From assembly GCA_965153355.1 (NCBI GenBank), contig OZ231127.1:3348001-3412000 (forward strand): a DNA stretch of 64,000 bases. Reading direction: 5' to 3'. A model generated the notes under the pieces. That model saw only the letters and a list, made by a program, of their open reading frames with translations, had not been told where the DNA came from and did not search any database. This stretch comes from Flaccisagitta enflata (taxonomy: Eukaryota; Chaetognatha; Sagittoidea; Aphragmophora). Within the stretch, counting starts at the first letter, position 1; every line of letters begins with the position of its first letter. Made by a program: the position numbers and the translations under genes. Positions 54,210 to 64,000 of the stretch are shown one piece after another.

Positions 54210-54800
54210 TGTCACAAGGGGGTGGGGGGGGGGCGGTGGCACGTTCTGTCACAAGGGGGGGGCGGTGGCACGTGCTAACTGCTAAGACACGTCAAAACAC
54301 AAGAGGGGAGGAGGGGGGGGGCGGAGGGAGGGAGACGGTGAGCGGAGGAATTAAAACATGGCGGAAAGGCGTAGGAAATGTGGGCGCGGAGAGGGGAGAG
54401 GGGGAGGAAGGTGAGGGGGCTGGCGGATGCGTCAAAACACACGAGGGGAGGAGGGGGTGAGGTGGACGGATAAAGTGGCATGCAGGCAGAGACGGCCAGG
54501 CGGGTGCAGACACGTCAAAACACGGGAAGAAGGGGGGGGCGGAGACAGGGGAAGGGGCGTTTGGGGGAAGGGAGGGGGCGGGCGTAGGCGTTAAGACACG
54601 TTGGAAAGGGGTAGGAAAGGTGAGTGGGGAGAGCAAAGAGTCGCGCGGAGGGAGGTTAGGGGGTGGGTTGGGGAGGGGAGAGGTGGGCAGACAGGGTTGG
54701 GTCGGGGGTAGACGCGGGTGGAGGAGTCAAGACACGGCAGAGAGGGGGCGGGCGGGGAGGGGGGAGAAGCGGGCGGAGGCGGGCGCCTGAACAGCGTTGC
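54210..54800. repeat. G-rich, strand-asymmetric minisatellite
   Basis: Loose tandem units contain gacacgtcaaaacac followed by runs of 4-9 G (for example aagaggggaggagggggggg). Many closely spaced G runs lie on the plus strand. No gene is seen. Confidence 0.7.
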
Positions 54801-54949
54801 TGCCAAGACGCCAAACAGCGTTTTTTTTTGTTTGGCGCGGGTGACCGACATTTTTTAATATTATTGGGTCTTTTTTATTAGGCAAAAATCAAGGAAGAAG
54901 AGGAGATGTAGGAAGATTTAGAGAGAATAGACAGCGAGGAGAAGAAAGG

Positions 54950-56325
<1,376 letters not shown>

Positions 56326-56445
56326 TTACAATAAGGTGCGACGTGTGGATCGTCGATCGAATGCGTTACCCGACCGACCAACAGACCGACCAACCAACCG
56401 ACAGACACAGCCAGTTGTAGAGGTGCTTTGTCGCACCTAAAAAAA
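56326..56445 (-). mobile_element. Diverged hairpin repeat with different but still complementary arms
   Basis: On the minus strand the arm is AGGTGCGAC, the adjacent arm GCACCT and the distal segment GTCGCACCT. The sequence differs from the other subfamilies but the pairing pattern is identical. The core is again (GGTC/GGTT)n. Confidence 0.6.
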
Positions 56446-56877
56446 GAAATGAAAGAAGAAGAAGAAGAAGAAGAAGAAGAAGAAGAAGAAGAAGAAGAAG
56501 AAGAAGAAGAAGAAGAAAAAGAAGAAGAAGAAGAAGAAGAAGAAGATGAAAAAGATGAAATCGAAAAGGAGAAGAAAAACAAGAAGAAGACAAAAAGGAA
56601 AAAAAGGTCGGAGGAAGTGGGGGAAATAGAGAAGAAAATGTAAAAGATGTAGAGTAAAATAATGCGTAGGAAGGTAATCAAAGGAAAGTCGTGGGCGTCG
56701 GATTGATACGAAGGCAATTACAACAACACAAACAGAAAAACAAAACAAGAACAAGGACGACAACAACAGAGACAACAACAACAACAACAGAGACAACAAC
56801 AAAAACAACAACAACAACAGAGACAACAACAACAACCACAGAGACACCAACAAGTTGTTGGCAACAACAACAACAGC

Positions 56878-56942
<65 letters not shown>

Positions 56943-57003
56943 CCATGACAACAACTGCAACAACTGTTTTTTTTTCAAATTTTCCTCCACTGTCTTTTTT
57001 TAG

Positions 57004-57082
57004 GATTTTTCTGAGATGATGCTGGGAGACGACCCTCGAGAATTGACAGACGCTGGAATGGTTGATGACAACGGGGAAATCA
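57004..57082 (+). CDS. Exon of an unrecognised acidic / coiled-coil protein (gene 3 or separate)
   Basis: The acceptor is ccactgtctttttttag and the donor GAAATCA|gtaagttt. The exon encodes 26 codons plus 1 nt: DFSEMMLGDDPRELTDAGMV then DDNGEI. The other two frames contain stops. It joins in phase to the exon at 58970 (A plus GG gives Arg). I do not recognise the family. Two copies of the exon 3' end follow at 57211-57236 and 57380-57406 inside an (AATC)n tract. Confidence 0.6.
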
Positions 57083-57210
57083 GTAAGTTTCTTTTCATGG
57101 GGGCAATTAATCAATTTAAAAATTAATCAATAAATCAATCAATGAATCAATCAATAAATCAATAAATCAATCAATAAATCAATTAATCAAACAATCAATC
57201 AATCCATAAA

Positions 57211-57236
57211 GATGGTAAACGACAACGGAGAAATCA
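57211..57236 (+). pseudogene. Partial copy of exon 3' end plus donor (parent 57004-57082)
   Basis: The sequence atggtaaacgacaacggag and the following aaatca|gtgcgt mirror the exon end atggttgatgacaacgggg, aaatca|gtaagt. It is embedded in (AATC)n. Confidence 0.75.
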
Positions 57237-57245
57237 GTGCGTCTC

Positions 57246-57289
<44 letters not shown>

Positions 57290-57321
57290 TAATCCATGAA
57301 TCAATTAATCAATCAATAAAT

Positions 57322-57364
<43 letters not shown>

Positions 57365-57379
57365 CAATTCAATCAACAG

Positions 57380-57434
57380 GATTGGTTGACGACAACAGAG
57401 AAATCAGTCTCTATTCATGGGGACGATTAATCAT
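57380..57434 (+). pseudogene. Second partial copy of exon 3' end plus intron start (parent 57004-57082)
   Basis: The sequence gattggttgacgacaacaga then gaaatcagtctctattcatg repeats the exon end, and the following ggggacgattaatca repeats the first bases of the real intron (gggggcaattaatca at 57098). The copied unit therefore spans the donor. The donor itself is degraded to gtctct. Confidence 0.75.
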
Positions 57435-57659
57435 TCAATAGCCCAATCAATAAATCCATTTAAAAAGTAGAGTTTTAAATTACGTAATCTGAGCATGATT
57501 TCATCAGGAAACGAAAACGCAATTAATCAATCAAACCATTAAAACTGTCAAAAGTGAAAAAGCTAACGCTTAACAATCAAACAATAGCAACTGTTGACAG
57601 TAAACAGTTAACACTTACAAAACAAACAGTGCCGTCATGATGGACTTATTGCAAAAATA

Positions 57660-58815
57660 CAGTATGATTCATCTCGATTGTAACATTTTATGACGGCATA
57701 ACCCAAAAATAAATAAAGACAATCCAAATCAAAAAAAATTATTTGAAAGGTAATAGTTTGGCATTTTATAATGATAGATGTCCGGGACTTTTCAAGAAGA
57801 TTTAATCCCTAGATGTGCAAAAAGCCAAAAATCATGCTTTATAAAACCAGTTATTTCGTTATTTTGTTAAAAGAATTTTACTTGAGATTGCTCTAATTTT
57901 CTGATAGATTTTAGCTTTTGATATAAGATTGGTCTCAAATATAAACTATATCGATGTAGTTCATGGTTTAAGTGAGGAAAAATCGCAATTGGATACAATT
58001 CTAGGAAAAAAGAGAGAAAAACGATCATTTTTAGCACAATTTGCCATGAAGTTTCTTTTACATAAAAAGTATCAAAATTTGGTAGAAAAGCCTAACCATG
58101 AGCAAAAAAAAAAACCGTACATTGCTTATTTCTACAATAACTTGGCGCTGCTTTTGAGAAAGTACATAAAATCTGTGACCATTTTAAAGAGCTTCGAAAA
58201 ATCTTTGATATGAGTCGTTGAACAAAATTCTAACTTGAAAACTCTAGAAGTTATGTTTATTTGAAAAAAAAGTATCAAATTGAAATCTGCCAGATACGAC
58301 ATTTTTTACTAACTTGTATTTATGGACTAAATGTCTTTGATTGATTACCATTTCTAAACGGATTGACTTGAAAAGTTCTGCTTGGCGCCATTTTGTAGAT
58401 AATAAGTTATATTTTCATTTTCTCTTAAATTATTCTTAGTTTTCTTTTGTCAAATATGTTTTTCATGCTTTTAAAGACAGAACTAAAAGAACTGAATCCC
58501 TTCAATTGGCAGATTATGGGGATGCTTACTTCAAACAGTTGCCATTTCTAAAAAAATTGAGCTACAACTTTCTGCTTGGTCTAGATTTGAAGAACTTTCG
58601 AAGATCTTTTAAACGGTCACCAATTTTTTATATTTTCATTGAAACCAAGCCGGTCAAAGGCATCAAAAACCGCCCATGGTTAAGAAATAGTTTATCATAA
58701 AATGCCAAGCAATTACTTTTCATATGTTTTTTTTTAAGAATTGAATTATCTTTATTACTTTTTGAGCAATGCCGTCATTAAAATTTAAATGTAACAGTCG
58801 AGATGGATCATACTG
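57660..58815. mobile_element. Palindromic TA-type element, 1.16 kb, in an intron
   Basis: The ends are CAGTATGATTCATCTCGA and TCGAGATGGATCATACTG, with inner matches tgtaacatttta and atgacggcat / atgccgtcat. TA precedes the left end; the right flank is TT. Internal words (ccatttctaaacgg, cttttaaacggtcac) resemble the element at 4363-5338. Short open frames inside it are chance. Confidence 0.65.
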
Positions 58816-58969
58816 TTTGTCAATTGATGAGAATTTTTGTTTTTGTTTTCTCAATCTACCTGTTTCTTTGTGGAACACGCATGACAATTCCTTGCTCAAC
58901 ATCCGACTTGTCCTTCTTCTTCCCCCCCCCCCACCCCTTTCATGCTAACTTCCTCCCTCATTAAATCAG

Positions 58970-59067
58970 GGGGCAGTGGGGAGGATTACAAATCTGCAAG
59001 GACACCAAATGAAAAGAAAATGACCCTCGCTCAGTCCATCGCCGATCTACAGAAGACGTGGAAAAGG
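58970..59067 (+). CDS. Exon of the same unrecognised protein
   Basis: The acceptor is cctccctcattaaatcag and the donor AAAAGG|gttagttc. The exon encodes GSGEDYKSARTPNEKKMTLA followed by QSIADLQKTWKR: charged, with a helical C-terminal half. It enters in phase 1 and leaves in phase 0, matching the exons at 57004-57082 and 60081-60237. The intron before it contains a 1.16-kb palindromic transposon (57660-58815). Confidence 0.6.
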
Positions 59068-59630
59068 GTTAGTTCATACCCCTGGGCAACAAGGGGATCT
59101 AGGATTGGCAGAAACATACAATACAACCCCGCAATAGAGGCTGTGATAGAACACGATTTTGGCTTTGCCACTCGGACATATGATCAAACAGTGTGCAATC
59201 ACATATACATCTTGTATGTGAAAGTAAACTGTAATCAGATAATAAAATTCACTTCCGTGCCATGCCCCATATTTGCATCAAAATGTATGAGGAGGAGAAA
59301 GAGCAAGATAAAACTCTTATATCTACAATGGAGAAAAGAGGCGTGGCACGGAAGTAGTTCTTCTTGTCCTAGGCCTCTTAAAATTTTTGATTGAGTCTTA
59401 CTAAGCCACCAGAGACACATTGCACATATGTCGGAGTGGCAAAGCTGAATTCATGTACTATCGCGGCCCCTACCCCGCAATAACGAATGTCAAGGGACTA
59501 ACAAATGTCATTTGTTATAGGTGGATTTTCGTTATTGCCAAAGAAATAAAAAGAAATGATATGAAGAGATCAAAATTGTTTTTCAATAACGGGCGCATTT
59601 CTTGGATCTGTTTTTGCGGGGTGTAACTAT

Positions 59631-59890
59631 GGGGGCGTTTCTAGTCAAAGACGATCGCGTTTTGAAAGGGCCACTCGGTCGCTCGCTACGTTTGTTCGCT
59701 CGCACCGCTCACTCCGCTCACTCGCTCTGCAGCGCTCCGCTTCACTACGCTCGCTCGCTCCATTCACGGGCTCGCTCACTCACTTCGCTCACTACCTCGT
59801 GGGACAGTTGAAATTCTTGAATATGTGTTCACACTGTTGTCGCGTTTCACGGGAACAAACGCGTTTTTGGCGCTCACTAGAAACACGCCC
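59631..59890. mobile_element. TWA-flanked (PIF/Harbinger-like) element, copy 3
   Basis: The same ends as the copies at 39362 and 51937, with TAT on both sides (59628-59630 and 59891-59893). It sits in an intron, about 190 bp before the exon at 60081. Confidence 0.75.
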
Positions 59891-60080
59891 TATATTTGAA
59901 AGAAACGTCTCTTTTATCATAAAAATTGTCTCTCAACTAAGACTTTCCGATTTTGATCAAGTTCAACTGACTTTCACTGGACTCCACTCACTTCATTTGA
60001 CTCTTTTTACACCCAAACCTCCCCAATTCCGCATCCCCCCCCGACCTGTCCCCCCCCCCCCACGTTTGCCCCCCCAAAAG

Positions 60081-60237
60081 GAACTGGCAGAGATGCAAGG
60101 TCGTCTGTTGAAGGCGGCTAATAAGATAGAGGAGCAGATCGATCGTCGGATGGCCGACATCACCTATCAAATACGAGTTTTCTCAATGATGCCACCGCCG
60201 TCGTCAGGGGAAGCTGGCGGAGGACCACCACTTCCGG
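60081..60237 (+). CDS. Coiled-coil exon of the same unrecognised protein
   Basis: The acceptor is a C-rich tract ending ccccaaaag and the donor TTCCGG|gtaagtgc. The exon has 52 codons plus 1 nt: ELAEMQGRLLKAANKIEEQI then DRRMADITYQIRVFSMM, then PPPSSGEAGGGPPLP. The first half has heptad-like spacing (L, M, L, A, I, I, M, I) and looks like a coiled coil. The second half is Pro/Gly-rich, perhaps leading into a collagen-like or flexible linker. The intron before it carries a TWA-flanked element at 59631-59890. The following 100 bp contain a degenerate copy of the exon's second half. Confidence 0.62.
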
Positions 60238-60311
60238 GTAAGTGCTTCCGCCTGCCGTTGGTCAGTTCGTCTGACATCACTTATCATATTCGTGTTTCTT
60301 AATGTCCTCAG

Positions 60312-60341
60312 AGGAAGTAGGTGGGGGACTGCCTCTACCAG
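60312..60341 (+). CDS. Candidate new 30-nt exon derived from the preceding exon's 3' end
   Basis: The sequence at 60273-60341 is a diverged copy of the second half of the exon at 60081-60237 (gacatcac..tatca..t.cg.gttt, then ggaagt.gg.gg.gga, then the donor gtaagtgct). In the copy, a TCCTCAG acceptor (parent: GTCGTCAG) is preceded by a pyrimidine-rich stretch and the donor CCAG|gtaagtgc is strong. Splicing would add E(E)VGGGLPLP in phase 1 in, phase 1 out, preserving the frame. The upstream part of the copy has a TAA, so only the 3' 30 nt can be coding. Confidence 0.45.
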
Positions 60342-60594
60342 GTAAGTGCTACTGTCACATGTCTGTTAGAGTGGTCATACATGACTCGATGACCTTGCTC
60401 AATACGGCGTTCACGGGGGTATCACACCACTATTACTGAGTATATTTCCCAAGTTTGGCGACTCTTTTATCCGATCAAAAGAATGCGGAGTAGGATGAAG
60501 AGAAGGGGTAAAAGTGGTAATTGCCTATTTTCTTTCTTTTTTTCAAGAGGTAACTTCAACGGCTCACACCTTCTTTACAAATTGACAAAATGAC

Positions 60595-60653
60595 CTCAAC
60601 TTGGGCTCATTTTAAAGAGCAGACACAGCTCTTTAAAATGAGCCCAAGTTGAG
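60595..60653. repeat. Perfect 26-bp inverted repeat with 7-nt loop
   Basis: The arm 60595-60620 (ctcaacttgggctcatttta then aagagc) is exactly complementary to 60628-60653; the loop is agacaca. It lies in transcribed or downstream DNA about 250 bp after the 30-nt candidate exon. Confidence 0.9.
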
Positions 60654-61272
60654 ATTTGTAGCTTGATTCGTTAAGCAGCGACAGTCTTCCAAAGTTGATA
60701 TTACTATCAGGAAAATGGTTAAAACCCTCACAACATTGTGCGATTGTATCGCCTAAACGAATTGAGCTACGGACCTCGATCGATGTGAGCTCATTTTATA
60801 ATGTAACGCGGATTCACTATATCTCCACACACATGTGGGCAGGGGCGTCCAACCCCAATCTACACCCAAACCCCAACCCACACACACACACATGTAGAGC
60901 GATCATTTTTTTTTTACTTTTTGACTCAATAATAGCGGACGGACTAACCAATGGATCAACGGACAAAGCCCTCTATAAAGTTGTGACTGAAAATCCTTTA
61001 GGGAAATCCAAACTCAACAAGACTGGACTGCTGGACTGCTGGACAGGAGCAGTAATGCAAAAACCGCCCGCAATACAAAAATGTGACATACCGACGGATG
61101 TACCCACCTACCGAACAACACGGCAAGGCGTAGGGTCGCGTTTCCGCCACTTAAAATGAAATTAGTTTGGATTTTTTGCTTGTTTTACAGGTGCGTGTGG
61201 GTCGGCAGGTGTTGTAATTGAGCTCACTGGAGCATTTGGGCAGAAGCAGTCAGGCAGAAAAAAAGATATAAA

Positions 61273-61468
61273 AACAAGGCTGGATACATGGCTACCCCAG
61301 TCGCGTGCAGGTGGGCAGGGGCTGTAATTGAGGTCACCAGATCATTTGGGCAGGAGCGGTGAGGCTAAAAACCCCAAAAACACAAAAAAGTAAAGTGTGA
61401 CTGACGGACTGATGGACGGACCGACAGACCAACAAAGCGGGGTATAGAGTCGCATAGCGCGCAACCAA
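61273..61468 (-). mobile_element. Helentron-like hairpin repeat, subfamily A (reverse)
   Basis: Ends are aaacaaggctggatacatgg and gtcgcatagcgcgcaaccaa. Confidence 0.72.
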
Positions 61469-61515
61469 GAATAAAATGAAACTGACTGACCAACTGACCA
61501 ATAAATCAACCAAGC

Positions 61516-61820
<305 letters not shown>

Positions 61821-61928
61821 ATTATGCTCAATCTCGCTCGATTTCACGCAAACAAAAAAATATGCAATGGACCAAAGGACAGATGGACCGACAGATGGAC
61901 GGACAAAGCCTGCGAGGATGCATCTAAC

Positions 61929-62433
61929 TAGTCATACAAGGATCGCATATGGTCAGCGGTACCCGATGCCCTGCTTGGAGTGATCCAGTTAAGAAGTGGA
62001 GTGAGAGCAGGGTAGCGGCCCTAAAGGGCCATGGTCCTGCAGAACACAGGAGTGAATTTCCAGACGTCCTGAGGGGTATATTTCAGGCCTTAGATAAGTA
62101 ATCTAAACCAATGAGGGCAAATTGGAGGGCTGGAGGGCAGAATTTAGGCTTTGAGATCAGTATGGATGTTTGGAGGGCAAATTTGATGTTTGGAGGGCTG
62201 ATTTGATGTTTAAAAGGGCTGATTGAAGGTTTGGAGGGCAGATTTTAGGTCTGGAGGGCAGATTTGACACATGGGGGGGCTGATTTGAAGCCTGAGGGAC
62301 TAATTTGAGATTTGGGAGGGCTAATTTAAGGCCTTGATGGTCAATGGGGGGACGGATGGAAGGATGGAGGTCTGGAAATTCCCTCCTGTGTTCTACAGGA
62401 CATCGACTCTTTGGGGCCGCTGCCCAAAAAGGG
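61929..62433. mobile_element. Foldback element with GGGCAGCGGCCC ends, copy d (reverse)
   Basis: The left extension is atggtcagcggtacccgatg then ccctgcttggagtgat; the right end is gctgcccaaaaaggg. The interior is a degenerate minisatellite of ggagggcagatttga words. Confidence 0.75.
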
Positions 62434-62628
62434 CCACCATGGGAAAAAACTGCTGTATAAGGATTAAAATGTTGCTTGGTTGCGGCTATCGTAAAATCGT
62501 AAACCTGGGATTTTTTTTGGACATGAATCTGTTGGTCCATCCATCGGTCAGTTGGTTCGTTAGTTAATGAAGGTCAAGTTGAAAGATGTGAAAATTTGCA
62601 TTTCGGGTGCTGCGGTTGTGATTGAGTG

Positions 62629-62783
<155 letters not shown>

Positions 62784-62852
62784 CTCTGTATCTGTGTGTG
62801 TCTGAGTGTGTGTGTGTGTGTGAGTCTTGGTCATCGACGTTATCTTTGTCCA

Positions 62853-62975
62853 TCACGTTTCCCGACTCATAAAATCGGATGCATTCACGTAGAACTTTTC
62901 TAAGGTAGCTTCATAGGTCCTGAGGTCCAGACCAACATAGATACTGAGCATCTCATCAAAGCTAAAGGCGTACAT
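62853..62975 (-). CDS. Possible coding exon, family unknown
   Basis: A 40-codon minus-strand frame reads [20 protein letters not shown] then [20 protein letters not shown] and stop. The composition is protein-like and not repetitive. A ctttag acceptor precedes CTTTGATGAG, and GAAAC|gtgatg is a weak donor. The sequence beyond it (GACAAAGATAACGTCGATGAC) resembles 61608-61650 and, more weakly, 32880-32940 on the same strand, all beside CA or GA tracts. It may be an exon, or a transposon remnant. Confidence 0.25.
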   Translation of the reverse strand: MYAFSFDEMLSIYVGLDLRTYEATLEKFYVNASDFMSRET

Positions 62976-63014
62976 TGTCTTTAACGAACCTGACTAAGCG
63001 GTGTGGATAAATGG

Positions 63015-63243
<229 letters not shown>

Positions 63244-63354
63244 CAATTGAAGTGAAGTTATTGAAATCTCTTCCTTTTTTGTCAATCCTCTCCTCTCCAT
63301 CTCTTTCTCTTTTCCTCTGTCTCTTCTCCTTTGCTCATTCCTAATCTTTCTTAG

Positions 63355-63402
63355 CCTGAAGAAGGTCGACGTCTTGATCGAAAATTCGCGTTTTTGTAAG
63401 TC
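63355..63402 (+). mobile_element. Retroelement-type CCTGAAGAAGG end signature
   Basis: The sequence cctgaagaaggtcgacgtct then tgatcgaaaattcgcg resembles the CCTGAAGAAGG...CGAAA block found next to the C-terminal coding end of Penelope-like and some other animal retroelements. It also has an acceptor-like tract before it and gtaag after it, so it could mimic a 41-nt exon. No intact ORF is attached. Confidence 0.35.
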
Positions 63403-63528
63403 AATTTCGATTTTCCAAGTTGTATAACAATTTGCACTCAATACAATATACCCGCTCTACAACATTCAAGTAACTTCCACTCTCAACTATTACATACACG
63501 GTCTAGACGCTGAAGTGCGAATCCTCTC

Positions 63529-63627
<99 letters not shown>

Positions 63628-64000
63628 GCGCTCGAATAATCCAATGAAAAAAGCAAACAAATGAAATAAAGATGCCATTCCTTCAAATATCACCGTTTTG
63701 TTGGGGGAAGGGGGGGTTCTGGTTTAGTTAAGTTTGTAGTGACGTGTATCCAGCCAATATTACTTACCCTATCAATGCATTACATGATATTTTACCCTTG
63801 CCGGCTGTTTGCACAAGCATACAAACGGATAAGCATAACCAAGAAGCTTGCCAAAAAAACAAAACAAAACAAAACAAAAATAAACAGAAAAAAAACAACC
63901 TCCACCTTCATCTGCATATCTTACTCCGCAGGGTTTTCAGATGCTTAAAAAGAGAAAACCTTTGAGAGAAATGCTACTTGGATGTAGTGGATGGCCCATG

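Larger units (their letters stand above)
56455..57365. repeat. (AAG)n, (ACA)n and (AATC)n tracts
   Basis: (AAG)n 56457-56547, (ACA)n 56707-56942 ending 60 bp before the exon at 57004, and (AATC)n at 57110-57365 starting about 25 bp after its donor. Confidence 0.9.

Noticed and set aside
57929-58213. 94-codon open frame
   Set aside because: It lies inside the palindromic element 57660-58815 and has no recognisable protein motif.
58942-59394. 150-codon open frame
   Set aside because: Only 58970-59067 is bounded by good splice sites in phase with its neighbours; the rest matches a dispersed inverted-repeat element also found at 18672-18958.
63932-64000. Possible exon GFQMLKKRKPLREMLLGCSG after a good cag acceptor
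   Set aside because: Its open frame (phase 0) does not fit the exon ending at 60341, and the window ends 69 bp later.

Overview
The window is animal (metazoan) nuclear DNA, most likely from an invertebrate. It has short exons with GT/AG boundaries, proteins built from animal extracellular modules, very many microsatellites and several families of non-autonomous transposons. There are no operons, no ribosome binding sites and no dense ORF layout. I cannot name the species. Nearly all long open frames are simple repeats read through (GA, CA, ACA, TTTC), so I rebuilt genes from splice sites, reading phase and domain motifs.

Three sets of exons can be supported. (1) Plus strand, 7327-13706: three phase-compatible exons encode the C-terminal 460 residues of a secreted-type protein. 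It reads as an ADAMTS-like Cys-rich/spacer module, an acidic linker, a coiled stalk of 10-residue repeats, and a C-terminal H-type-lectin-like domain. The 5' end lies outside the window or was not found. (2) Minus strand, 28001 down to 15373: six exons in one continuous frame (307 residues) encode Calx-beta repeats like those of the giant adhesion receptor ADGRV1 (VLGR1). Both ends of this gene are missing. (3) Plus strand: a signal-peptide-like first exon (52445-52530), and separately three or four linked exons (57004-60341) of an acidic/coiled-coil protein I do not recognise. The link between these two parts is not proven.

The most unusual signal is shared by the second and third sets. In at least six cases the 3' end of an exon, usually with its splice donor, is copied again in the following intron, mostly beside an expanded microsatellite (GA, ACA, TCTG or AATC). 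One copy (60312-60341) has acquired an acceptor and keeps the reading phase, so it looks like a new 30-nt exon. Another (near 15031-15103) is identical to its parent exon end, has an intact donor and would be phase-neutral if spliced in.

The rest is repeats. A ~100-210 bp family (about 25 copies) has a terminal hairpin whose arm is also complementary to a distant internal segment, with a (GTCN)n core; its layout resembles non-autonomous Helentron (HINE/DINE-1) elements, and the paired segments covary between copies. There are at least eight palindromic TA-flanked (mariner-type) elements, two hAT-type elements with perfect 8-bp target duplications, three elements with 3-bp TWA-type duplications, four foldback elements whose interiors hold minisatellites, a LINE C-terminal fragment, and tandem arrays with units of about 53, 97 and 145 bp. 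The segments 4.1-6.0 kb and 10.1-11.35 kb are diverged copies of each other; each carries a different insertion, so each serves as the empty site for the other's element.
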